From JBBQVS01 sp964657325 (GTDB taxonomy: Bacteria; Chloroflexota; Ktedonobacteria; Ktedonobacterales; Ktedonobacteraceae): a stretch of 13,142 nucleotides of DNA. Within the stretch, counting starts at the first letter, position 1. Each line of letters opens with the position of its first letter. A model generated the notes under the pieces. That model was not told the DNA's origin, searched no databases, and worked only from the letters and a program-made list of their open reading frames with translations. The position numbers were made by a program, and so were the translations under genes. This document shows positions 1 through 6,478 of this stretch, one piece after another. The DNA is taken from contig CAZZVE010000141.1 of the NCBI GenBank assembly GCA_964657325.1, forward strand, positions 1 to 13,142, read 5' to 3'.

Positions 1-21
1 GCCACCCCATAATGGTCAATA

Positions 22-134
22 TGGGAGTGACAGGGCTTGCCCCTGTCATGCTGCCCACGGCTCAGTATGTGATTATAAACCCAACACTTCTTATCCTGAT
101 GCGTATGGACACCCGCAAGGGGATGCCCTTGCTC
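22..134. repeat. Relic of palindromic repeat families A and D
   Basis: Positions 28-48 carry the family A palindrome with core GACAGGGCTTGCCCCTGTC. Positions 84-105 (CAACACTTCTTATCCTGAT and neighbours) match the right end of the composite element near 1708-1726. Positions 110-128 match one arm of the family D repeat found again near 10263-10343. This looks like the right half of an older composite element whose left half is lost or lies outside the window. Positions 1-315 contain no credible gene; they hold this relic and the element at 161-284. Confidence 0.6.
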
Positions 135-160
135 AAGCGACAAATCAGCTTTGACAAACT

Positions 161-284
161 AGTAAAGGTCTAATTCTATTACACCCTGTTGGCGATTGAC
201 CATGTTGGAGGATGTTGAAACGTCTCATCAATCCTATGAACAGTATCAATTGCCAACAGGGTGTAATAGAATTAGACCCCTACA
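161..284. repeat. MITE-like inverted-repeat element, family B
   Basis: Arms 167-193 and 252-278 are a perfect 27-bp inverted repeat. Each arm carries the family B end (GGTCTAATTCTATTAC when read inward from the left). The match continues imperfectly outward towards the fuller end TGTAGGGGTCTAATTC. The interior of about 58 bp has no ORF. The element is clearly homologous, in opposite orientation, to the copy at 4356-4482, so it is a dispersed family and not a chance hairpin. No transposase is visible, so mobility in trans is inferred only. Confidence 0.8.
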
Positions 285-315
285 AGTCTCTATTCATCCT
301 TTCTTCAGCCTCGGC

Positions 316-507
316 TTAGGCGGTGAGAAACATGGCTTGATGATGGAGTGAGACTTCGTGTAGTAGCAGTAGACCTGCTGCAAGCACACTCACAGCATTC
401 TCTTGCAGACCAGAGATACGATAAGTTTCCGCGATTTCACAAAGCGTGTCCAGCACTAAGACATATTTGGTTGCGATTTCTTGAGGTGATAGGATTGAGG
501 TTGGCAT
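316..507 (-). CDS. Small hypothetical protein (63 aa)
   Basis: I do not recognise this protein. The start at 507 is supported by a near-ideal ribosome binding site, AAGGAGG, six bases upstream; longer starts in this frame run into the palindromic repeat at 538-637 and are rejected. The product is short and probably all-helical. It has an amphipathic N-terminal half (about residues 8-30) and a leucine-rich segment at about residues 38-52 that is too short and too charged at its edges for a confident membrane span. It has one Cys and several His near the C-terminus. It lies about 205 bases downstream of the ArsR-type regulator on the same strand, so read-through from that promoter is possible, although a repeat lies between them. 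No function is assigned. Confidence 0.6.
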   Translation of the reverse strand: MPTSILSPQEIATKYVLVLDTLCEIAETYRISGLQENAVSVLAAGLLLLHEVSLHHQAMFLTA

Positions 508-537
508 AAGGGCCTCCTTAATGTTGCACGGATCAAG

Positions 538-637
538 CCATGACTGGGCAAGCCCGGTCACTACTATACACGAAATCACGTAGCAAGCCACTCCGTAGCG
601 CAGAGTATAGTAGTGACAGGGCTTGCCCCTGTCATGG
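538..637. repeat. MITE-like inverted-repeat element, family A
   Basis: Left arm 538-569 and right arm 605-637 are inverted copies with a few mismatches and a one-base length difference. Each arm itself contains the family A palindrome (541-560 and 614-634), so the element could form two small hairpins or one large cruciform. It sits about 30 bases upstream of the start of the 63-aa protein, between that gene and the regulator. The internal segment of about 35 bases does not code. Confidence 0.75.
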
Positions 638-696
638 GCTACACGAATACATAACTGGTTATCAAATCACCTTTGCTAACCTTGAGACAAAAAAAG

Positions 697-718
697 GGGG
701 TAGAATTAGTCCCTACAT
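697..718. repeat. Isolated family B-like terminus at the regulator's stop codon
   Basis: Read on the minus strand this begins TGTAGGGACTAATTCTAC, close to the family B end TGTAGGGGTCTAATTCTATT. The TAG stop codon of the ArsR-type gene (713-715) lies inside it. No partner arm is visible nearby, so it would be a solo end or a decayed copy. Similarity is by eye and short. Confidence 0.45.
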
Positions 719-1372
719 TTGCGGACGCACTAGCCAGTAGCGACCGTTCTCGCGCATCATGATGTTTGAATCGACCATCTCACGACGAAGGGTGGCAGCA
801 TCTGAATGAAGAGTTTTGAGAATCGTATTGACCTCTTTCTCGTCGTAGATGCGCCCCCACTCAAACGACTCCGCGACTTTTTCTAGCACATACTTCCGCG
901 ATTTAGCTTGTGGCGGAATACTGGTCAAACGTCCCTCTTTGAAGTACGCCTCTTGCGTCATTCTGCGATCATCGGCTTCCGTGGGTGATACGTCTGTTGG
1001 ATCTTGTTGCAGACGCATAGCTTGCCCGATGTTACGCATGTGCTCAAGCGTCAACATCTGCGTCATATTTGCCAGCCCTTGCTCATCGAAATGGTAGTGG
1101 TGATAGTTGTTTTCGCGCTCTACACGTACCAGTCCCGCAGCCTTCAAAATGGCTATATGATGCGAGATTGTTGGCGTTGCCACGTGTAGAGCCTCTGCCA
1201 ACTCCTGTCCATACATCGAACGCTCCGCCAACAATGCCAGTAGACGCACACGCATCGGGTCCGCAAATGCCCTACCAAGACGTAGCAATGGCTCACCCTG
1301 CGCAGCTTCATAAGTCATCCGTGCTATGCCATATTTTCGCTGTGCCTCAATTTGCGCTTGTCTCTCATCCAT
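713..1372 (-). CDS. ArsR-family HTH regulator with C-terminal DUF2087
   Basis: This is probably a cytoplasmic transcription factor of 219 aa. An ArsR/SmtB winged-helix domain spans about residues 28-100, with the recognition helix region VATPTISHHIAILKAAGLV at 64-82 and a beta-wing after it (VRVERENNYHHYHF). The classic metal-binding ELCVCDL cysteines are absent, so a metal-sensor role is not supported. Residues about 143-215 match the DUF2087 pattern (FKEGRLTSIP, then EWGRIYDEKEVN and RREMVDSNIMMRENGRYW). Family members often repress their own and adjacent genes; the effector is unknown. The ATG at 1372 is preferred to the one at 1390 because AAGGA lies seven bases upstream of it. The promoter with a possible operator is at 1411-1447. 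Confidence 0.85.
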   Translation of the reverse strand: MDERQAQIEAQRKYGIARMTYEAAQGEPLLRLGRAFADPMRVRLLALLAERSMYGQELAEALHVATPTISHHIAILKAAGLVRVERENNYHHYHFDEQGLANMTQMLTLEHMRNIGQAMRLQQDPTDVSPTEADDRRMTQEAYFKEGRLTSIPPQAKSRKYVLEKVAESFEWGRIYDEKEVNTILKTLHSDAATLRREMVDSNIMMRENGRYWLVRPQM

Positions 1373-1410
1373 TTTCTTATCCTTGTACATGTATACTATT
1401 ATATAAATGC

Positions 1411-1447
1411 CTAATTAGATGATACGCAAATTAGTTAGATTTGTCAA
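1411..1447 (-). promoter_or_regulatory. Promoter of the ArsR-type gene with possible operator
   Basis: On the minus strand a consensus -35 TTGACA (1442-1447) is followed by a 17-base spacer and the -10 TATCAT (1419-1424). An inverted repeat CTAATT-N12-AATTAG (1411-1416 and 1429-1434) overlaps the -10 and much of the spacer, and CTAATTAG at 1411-1418 is itself palindromic. This placement suits an autorepressor site for the winged-helix product, but binding is inferred. Confidence 0.6.
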
Positions 1448-1490
1448 GCATATTTTGAACGAGTTTTGCTAAATGAAAAAGAGAACGTCG

Positions 1491-1801
1491 GTAGGGGCAG
1501 CAATCATTGCGCCTATGCGCAACAGAATAAGAATTGCTGGGTTTGTAATTACGTATCGAGCCGCGAGGGACATGACAGGGGCAAACCCTGTCACGCCCAT
1601 ACTTGACCATCATGGTGTGGCTTTGCTACGCGAAACCGCGTATAGGAGTGACAGGGCTTGCCCCTGTCATGCTCTCGGCAACCCGTTTTCTCCTTCTCAC
1701 AATCTCAACACTTCTTATCCTGATTCATATGGAGACGCATCTCATGGCAACGAGGACCCCTCCCCAACCCATCTTTGGACGCAATGAATTGCTGCCCCTA
1801 C
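1491..1801. repeat. Composite MITE-like element (family C outside, A inside)
   Basis: The outer ends 1491-1513 and 1777-1801 are inverted copies of the family C end (GTAGGGGCAGCAAT then CATTGCG). Inside, 1524-1542 and 1708-1726 form a second, imperfect inverted pair (AATAAGAATTGCTG facing CAACACTTCTTATCC). Inside that, 1571-1602 and 1640-1671 are family A arms matching at 29 of 32 positions. The nesting suggests serial insertion or one large element with several stem layers. It fills most of the spacer between the regulator and the kinase-like operon. Short ORFs in it are not credible genes. Confidence 0.7.
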
Positions 1802-1841
1802 CAAGAGGAAGCGTGGCATTTGATCACCGGAAGTTGTTCAG

Positions 1842-2648
1842 TTAGCCAGTGGGCAACAGTGGCAGGATGGCTTCTTTGAATTGTTCCGCCATGTGTTCGA
1901 CGGGACGGCTGGCGTCGATGACGTGGAAGTTAAATTCGCGCGTCATTTTCTCATATTCAGTGATAAGGCGTGTCTGGTAGTTGACGAAGCTTTCGTAGAG
2001 GTCCGCACCGAGACGCATATCCATGCCGGACTCCCAGTAGTCGAAGCCGCCGCGTTGCAGGACGCGTGGCACGAGGTCATCGAGGCCAATACGTAGATAG
2101 AAGATGGCATCGGGCTTCAAGGCCAATCCATAAATAGAGCGTATCCAGCGTGGATCGGCACCACGTACAATAGCACGTGCCATGAGCGAATAGATATAGC
2201 GATCTGTGAGAACGACAAATCCGGCACGTAACGCTGGCACTATCTGGTTCTCGAAGCGGTCCACGAAATCGGTTGCGTAGAACAGATTCAAGGTGATCGG
2301 TCCAAGCGTATGTCCCTCTTTTGCATGTTTGAGGCCAGGACCTACAAGGGCAGAACGTGTCATCTCGGTATCGACAACAGCATAGCCACTGCTCTCCAAC
2401 CACGGTCTCAACAGATTAACCTGTGTTGAACGTCCAACACCATCGGTTCCCTCGATAACAATCAAGCGACCTGGCAATAGTTCATCACGTTCCTTAAGGT
2501 GAATGGCATCGATGCCATAAAAAGCTAGATTCGACATAGACTCACGCTCCGCCTTAGAGGATGATGAATATGTTTCGGTTGCACTTTTACTTTCATAGGA
2601 AGCTGCCGCGTAGGACCAACCTCCACCATATGATCCTGTTGCGTTCAT
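1842..2648 (-). CDS. Thymidylate-kinase-like P-loop protein, Walker A Lys replaced by Arg
   Basis: This 268-aa protein resembles dTMP kinase (ATP + dTMP to ADP + dTDP). The nucleotide-binding start RLIVIEGTDGVGRSTQ is at residues 61-76, ATDFVDR follows, then the DRY motif in VLTDRYIYS and a KPDAIFYLR strand. The Walker A lysine is replaced by Arg73 (CGT codon at 2430-2432), and the canonical REPGGT phosphate-binding motif is not seen. Residues 1-55 are an extra Ser/Tyr/Gly-rich tail absent from ordinary enzymes of about 210 aa. The start at 2648 has AGAGG six bases upstream and overlaps the previous gene's stop by four bases (ATGA), indicating translational coupling; a shorter start at Met38 is possible. 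Activity and substrate are uncertain: it may be a weak kinase, a kinase with other specificity, or a regulatory partner of its paralog. Confidence 0.8.
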   Translation of the reverse strand: MNATGSYGGGWSYAAASYESKSATETYSSSSKAERESMSNLAFYGIDAIHLKERDELLPGRLIVIEGTDGVGRSTQVNLLRPWLESSGYAVVDTEMTRSALVGPGLKHAKEGHTLGPITLNLFYATDFVDRFENQIVPALRAGFVVLTDRYIYSLMARAIVRGADPRWIRSIYGLALKPDAIFYLRIGLDDLVPRVLQRGGFDYWESGMDMRLGADLYESFVNYQTRLITEYEKMTREFNFHVIDASRPVEHMAEQFKEAILPLLPTG

Positions 2649-3409
2649 CGCTCACCTCTTATAATGCTTTCGATTTCGACTGGTTGCTCTTGTCGCTCGC
2701 GCACTAATGCAGACTCGGCCGCATCACGCGCCGAGGAGTGCAAACGGCGTACACCTTTAAGGTATGGCTTCACCAGTTTACGCATTTGCCTTTGTTGTTC
2801 GGGAATGGGCAATGTTGCATCCATAACCGTCAAACCGAACTCGTCGATCATTGATTCATACTCGTTGACGATACGTTGTTGGAAGAGCTTAAAACTCTCG
2901 TGCGGATTAGAACTCAGGCCAAGGTCCATACCTGCTTCATAATATTTCAGTTCGGTGCGCCCCGTGAGAATACGACTTAATGAGGTTTCGAGCGGGACAC
3001 GATAGTAAAAGGCAATCGTTGGTTTTACCGCGAACTGATACAACTCGCGGACCCATTCACGGTCAACGTTGCGTGCGACATCACGTGCGAAGGCGGTATA
3101 GATATAGCGGTCCGCCAGCACAATCGCTCCAGCTTTAAGGGGCGCAATAATATCATGCTCAGTACGATCAGCAAAATCAGTTGCATGAATGAGGCTAAAG
3201 GTTGTAGGTGTCAAAAGTTGCTTCTTTTTCCCTTTGCTCGTTGTCTCTTTGACCAGAGGAGAAGAGTTCCACTCACTAAAGAACACAGTATACCCTTCGC
3301 TAATCAACCATTGTCGCAATAGCGCGATCTGGGTACTCTTCCCGGAACCATCCACGCCCTCTACAATAAAGAGGCGTCCGGGGAACTGGTGTCGTCCATA
3401 TATTTCCAT
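2645..3409 (-). CDS. Thymidylate-kinase-like P-loop kinase, intact Walker A
   Basis: This 254-aa protein is the upstream member of a two-gene operon and a clear paralog of its neighbour. It has an intact Walker A motif, EGVDGSGKST (residues 17-26, Lys24), then ATDFADR, the DRY motif in VLADRYIYT, KPTIAFYYRVPLE, and the block YYEAGMDLGL shared with the paralog. A charged C-terminal extension (about the last 40 residues) goes beyond typical dTMP kinases. The REPGGT motif is replaced by a SEWNSSPLV segment, so dTMP specificity is not certain. The start at 3409 is chosen because the domain begins there and a GGAGGAAGGA site lies upstream; the spacing (12 bases after AAGGA) is long and includes nine T's. 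Extended starts to 3508 lack a ribosome binding site. Confidence 0.82.
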   Translation of the reverse strand: MEIYGRHQFPGRLFIVEGVDGSGKSTQIALLRQWLISEGYTVFFSEWNSSPLVKETTSKGKKKQLLTPTTFSLIHATDFADRTEHDIIAPLKAGAIVLADRYIYTAFARDVARNVDREWVRELYQFAVKPTIAFYYRVPLETSLSRILTGRTELKYYEAGMDLGLSSNPHESFKLFQQRIVNEYESMIDEFGLTVMDATLPIPEQQRQMRKLVKPYLKGVRRLHSSARDAAESALVRERQEQPVEIESIIRGER

Positions 3410-3460
3410 AAAAAAAAAGAATCCTTCCTCCACTGAGCTAAAGGGAAAGGTATAAAGGTA

Positions 3461-3490
3461 ATTGTGCATGAGACAGACGATGTTTGTCAA
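3461..3490 (-). promoter_or_regulatory. Candidate promoter of the kinase-like operon
   Basis: On the minus strand, TTGACA (3485-3490) is followed by 18 bases and CACAAT (3461-3466). The -35 is consensus and the -10 matches four of six positions. It would give a leader of roughly 45 bases before the ATG at 3409. Another AT-rich TATAAT lies further upstream near 3570 but lacks a good -35. Confidence 0.45.
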
Positions 3491-3596
3491 GGGTAAGCGA
3501 GGTAGCATGCTATAAGAAAATGTTATTTGTGCCTATCCCTTAAGCAAGGTTCATATGTATATCGTATTATAGCGAATGGCAACAAACTATTAAAAG

Positions 3597-3657
3597 AAAA
3601 TAACGAATGTGCTATATCGATTAGCTGAGCTGACTGACATAGCACATTTGTTATTTT
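3597..3657 (-). terminator. Intrinsic terminator after the SnoaL-like gene
   Basis: Arms 3597-3615 and 3639-3657 pair at 18 of 19 positions, with a loop of 23 bases. On the minus strand the hairpin follows directly after the stop codon of the SnoaL-like gene and runs into a T-rich tail (TTTTCTTTTAATAG). The stem is AT-rich at its base and the loop is long, so efficiency is uncertain. It separates that gene from the kinase-like operon. Confidence 0.65.
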
Positions 3658-4104
3658 TTACTGGATGATTGGCGCGTCAAATCCTAGCTGGTGCAATAAG
3701 CCTTTGATGCCACCACCCTCGACATGGTGCACAGTCCAACTCACAATCTTATCGCCTGTAACTTGAAACTCAACATCTTCAACTGGAAGCGAGACACTAC
3801 GCGCCATTTGTGGTATCGGCGGTAGGCTCAACGGTGGAATACTAAAGGAATCGCTCTGATAGCCTGCAATCTGGATACTACCAGTTACAGTAGTCCCCTC
3901 TTCAGCTAGGTTATGCAGATTGAACATCAGACCAGGCATGCCTGATTTGAGTTCGGCAAAGGTGGTGATGAAATCGGCTTTGTCCAGTGGTTTTGGTGTC
4001 CAACCACTGAAGAGGAAATCATCGGCGAGCGGATTGACGGTTCCCTCTTTCTCATTGTTCTCTATCGCTGTGACAAATGCTCTGACAGTATCTATTCCAC
4101 TCAT
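3658..4104 (-). CDS. SnoaL-like / NTF2-fold protein
   Basis: This 148-aa soluble protein has the pattern of a SnoaL-like cone fold. An N-terminal helix (DTVRAFVTAIENNE, residues 5-18) precedes a short LADDFLFSGW turn (26-35), a DKADFITTFAELKSGMPG helix region (41-58), then alternating strands including TTVTGSIQIAGYQ and ending in DKIVSWTVHHVEGGGIKGLLHQLG. Family members are small-molecule-binding proteins or enzymes of very varied function, so no reaction is assigned. The start at 4104 has AAGGA eight bases upstream; the longer frame to 4134 has no such site. It appears to be a single-gene unit: a terminator follows and a repeat island lies upstream. Confidence 0.72.
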   Translation of the reverse strand: MSGIDTVRAFVTAIENNEKEGTVNPLADDFLFSGWTPKPLDKADFITTFAELKSGMPGLMFNLHNLAEEGTTVTGSIQIAGYQSDSFSIPPLSLPPIPQMARSVSLPVEDVEFQVTGDKIVSWTVHHVEGGGIKGLLHQLGFDAPIIQ

Positions 4105-4200
4105 ATGTATGATCCTTTCGCATAGTGGTAGCAACTCTACCCATTAAAGATATCTCACGTTTCACAGAGAGCACAAGGGTACTAGCATTGTTTGTCACGC

Positions 4201-4482
4201 TGTAGGGGTCTAATTCTATTAAACTCATACACATCATGAGAAGAATTGCTCGGTTTATAATCGCATATCGAGGAGAACATGACAGGGGCAAGCCCTGTCA
4301 TGCCAACGACGACCTGTTTTTTCTATTGTAAACTCAGCAATTCTTCTCATAATGTGTGTAGGGTCTAATTCTATTACACTATGATAGCAACTGATTGCAT
4401 CCACAGGATTGACGAAACGTTTCAACATTCTTCTAACGTGGTTGATCGCCAACAGGGGGTATAATAGAATTAGACCCCTACA
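4201..4482. repeat. Nested repeat island: family B ends around an A-type palindromic element
   Basis: The outer 21-bp arms 4201-4221 and 4462-4482 are perfect inverted copies of the family B end (TGTAGGGGTCTAATTC). A third, internal copy of the same end begins at 4358, and 4356-4482 is homologous throughout to the inverse of the element at 161-284. Between the two left-type ends sits another element with arms 4236-4250 and 4336-4350 (perfect over 15 bp, imperfect beyond), containing a family A palindrome at 4280-4300. The gap 4105-4503 contains only this island and short flanks; no gene is supported. Confidence 0.75.
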
Positions 4483-4503
4483 ATTGGCGTATCTTGAAAA
4501 AAC

Positions 4504-5532
4504 CTACTGCTCAGTCGCTTCTACATTTTGTTTCCTCGTAATGAGAGCAAGCAGGATGGGGTAGACGAACGCAACATGCTGCTGCGGATTTTGTGTACCA
4601 ACAATGTCATGAGGTAGCTGGTGGCTTGCGTCGAACTCATACATCTCGCAGTATCTCAGCCCGTTCCTTCGCCACCTCTGTACCAAGCTTTGTATAATAC
4701 CGTTGTTCATGGAGGGGTCATCAGCGTTGGTTACAATAAGTATGGACTGCACTGCTGGTTTCGCCTTGAGAGCGGCTTCATAGACGGAAAATCCCAGGCG
4801 CATCGTTACCGCGAGGCTACGAGTAGCAAAGCCACGATACCCGAAAGGCGAACCATGACCTTGCCGGAACCACTGAGTCATGAGGTTAGGCAGCAGGTAG
4901 AGCAAGTACATCACAAGTTTGCTTACACCAATCCCAAGGTGTCGATCAATGGTGAAGGCAGGAGCGATAAGTATTGCTCTATCGACATCAGCGCGGTACT
5001 GTGCAACCCATGCCGCCATCGTTCCACCTACCGAGAGTCCAGCATAAGTAACGCGTTCGCCCAGACCATGCGCGATATCCACCATTACTGCACTAGAGTC
5101 GCGCAAATCCTTCATCGTGAGATGTCGAAGATCGGTTGTTTCTAAATCTGTATACCCGTTATAGGGCATACGCGGAATAAGCACATTGTATCCCTGCTCG
5201 AAGAGGAGAGTACCGAATTCGATGAATTGCCGAGGACAACTGGTCATGCCATGCATCAAAATAATAACCTGTTCAGTTTTATGTCCATGTGTTAGCACTG
5301 TTGTATGGCATATGTCTTGTAATGGTTGCGTTTTCTCGAACTTCAGTATACGGTCGATTTTTTCCATAGCCACATCATAGTCGGCTACCTGATGTGTTGG
5401 AGGAGTTTGTAATTGATGGAGAAACGTATTGCTCACTGCTTTTGCTGTAATAGTGCCTGTGACAGCAAGTGCGGCAGTCCCTAGCGCGAGTTTCGTGATA
5501 TTCTTCATATGTATATACATATTTTTTCTCAT
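4504..5532 (-). CDS. Membrane-anchored alpha/beta hydrolase (serine hydrolase)
   Basis: Up to 342 aa. An N-terminal hydrophobic segment (about residues 13-32, LALGTAALAVTGTITAKA) would act as signal anchor or signal peptide, placing the catalytic domain outside the membrane. The hydrolase core shows the oxyanion HG in VIILMHGMTSCP (residues 89-100), the nucleophile elbow GLSVGG (Ser167), a likely acid in TNADDPS (Asp271 or Asp272), and the catalytic His in DASHQLPHD (His304 or His308). This pattern fits carboxylesterase/lipase-like enzymes; the substrate is unknown. ATGs at 5532, 5520 and 5508 are all possible and none has a clear ribosome binding site; the longest is given. A palindromic element begins 21 bases upstream of 5532. 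Confidence 0.78.
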   Translation of the reverse strand: MRKNMYIHMKNITKLALGTAALAVTGTITAKAVSNTFLHQLQTPPTHQVADYDVAMEKIDRILKFEKTQPLQDICHTTVLTHGHKTEQVIILMHGMTSCPRQFIEFGTLLFEQGYNVLIPRMPYNGYTDLETTDLRHLTMKDLRDSSAVMVDIAHGLGERVTYAGLSVGGTMAAWVAQYRADVDRAILIAPAFTIDRHLGIGVSKLVMYLLYLLPNLMTQWFRQGHGSPFGYRGFATRSLAVTMRLGFSVYEAALKAKPAVQSILIVTNADDPSMNNGIIQSLVQRWRRNGLRYCEMYEFDASHQLPHDIVGTQNPQQHVAFVYPILLALITRKQNVEATEQ

Positions 5533-5552
5533 TTCTACAAATTTTTGTCGTT

Positions 5553-5630
5553 AACAGGGAGACCGCAAGAGTCTCCCCTACATATTTGTGTTGCCCTACG
5601 TGTAGGGGAGACCCTTGCGGTCTCCCTGTT
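5553..5630. repeat. Palindromic element, family E, between divergent genes
   Basis: Arms 5553-5582 and 5601-5630 match at 29 of 30 positions, separated by 18 bases. Each arm holds an internal imperfect palindrome (GGGAGACCGCAAGAGTCTCC). It lies between the divergent hydrolase and HAD genes and takes up much of their 193-bp spacer. It differs in sequence from families A to D but has the same two-arm design. No coding potential is seen. Confidence 0.75.
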
Positions 5631-5725
5631 CTTAACAGCAGATGGAGTTTTCATTTATGATACGGATTATAGCATGAGAATAGTATATAGTAAGTAGAGA
5701 CGATAGATAACAGAGAGGATCAATC

Positions 5726-6442
5726 ATGACAACCACACCAGCACTACGCGCGCTCGTATTCGACGTGTTCGGGACCGTTGTTGATTACCGCGGCACGATT
5801 ATACGTGAGGGCGAGCAGTTAAACCGCGAGAAGGGGCTACAGGTCGATTGGGGAGCATTCTCGGATGCGTGGCGTGGTCAGTATCGTCCGAATATGCAAC
5901 GTGTCATGAGACAAGAGTTGCCCTGGAAAAATCTTGACGACTTGCATCGTATGGCCTTAGATGAATCACTCAAGAAATTTGGTGTTACAAGTTTGAGCGA
6001 GGATGAGAAGATACATCTCAACAAAGTCTGGCATCGACTTCAACCATGGCCCGATGCGATTGCAGGCTTGACACGTTTGAAACAACACTACATTCTCGGC
6101 ACACTCTCGAATGGAAATGTAGGCTTGCTGGTTGATATGGCGAAGTACAGCAATCTACCATGGGATGTCATCTTCTCGGCAGAACTGGTCAAGGCGTACA
6201 AACCCGATCCGCGTGCGTACCAGATGACCTACGAACTGCTGAGTCTGCAACCACAACAGGTAATGCTTATCGCGGCACATGCGGACGACTTACACGCCGC
6301 CCAGAAAGTAGGTCTCAAAGCAGGCTTCGTACCTCGTCCTCTGGAATATGGTCCAGATAAAACGCCCGCTACAATACCGGAAGGCGTGTTCGACATTGTA
6401 GCGAGCGACTTTGAAGATTTGGCGCGTCAGTTAGAGGAGTAG
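5726..6442 (+). CDS. HAD-superfamily hydrolase, type II haloacid dehalogenase-like
   Basis: This 238-aa cytosolic protein is of usual length for L-2-haloacid dehalogenases, which hydrolyse 2-haloacids through an aspartyl ester. Motif I is VFDVFGTVVDY with nucleophile Asp13. The residue two positions on is Phe instead of the Asp of HAD phosphatases, which favours a dehalogenase-type enzyme. Further matches are the WRxxY pair (Arg50, Tyr53), motif II LSNGN (Ser128, Asn129), the lysine in AYKPDPRAY (Lys159), and motif IV as IAAHADDLHAA (acids at 187-188). The Asn of the classic AAHNWDL sequence is Ala here, so true dehalogenase activity is uncertain. AGAGAGGA lies upstream of the ATG. The gene converges on the peptidase gene with only 23 bases between stops. 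Confidence 0.85.
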   Translation: MTTTPALRALVFDVFGTVVDYRGTIIREGEQLNREKGLQVDWGAFSDAWRGQYRPNMQRVMRQELPWKNLDDLHRMALDESLKKFGVTSLSEDEKIHLNKVWHRLQPWPDAIAGLTRLKQHYILGTLSNGNVGLLVDMAKYSNLPWDVIFSAELVKAYKPDPRAYQMTYELLSLQPQQVMLIAAHADDLHAAQKVGLKAGFVPRPLEYGPDKTPATIPEGVFDIVASDFEDLARQLEE

Positions 6443-6458
6443 TAACACCTCTTTGAGA

Positions 6459-6478
6459 GAATATATTAGACTCCTACA
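6459..6478. repeat. Family B-like terminus at the peptidase stop codon
   Basis: Read on the minus strand this is TGTAGGAGTCTAATATATTC, closely resembling the family B end TGTAGGGGTCTAATTC. The last codons of the peptidase (Val-Gly-Val-stop, GTAGGAGTCTAA) lie within it. No opposite arm is visible nearby. The similarity is short and judged by eye. Confidence 0.45.

Noticed and set aside
3410..3508. N-terminal extension of the upstream kinase-like gene to 3508
   Set aside because: The extension has no ribosome binding site at its start, would place the putative promoter inside the coding region, and translates to a stretch with FFFF from the T tract.
4621..5145. A 174-codon open frame on the plus strand
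   Set aside because: It lies wholly antisense to the alpha/beta hydrolase, whose motifs are clear, and its translation shows no domain pattern or ribosome binding site.
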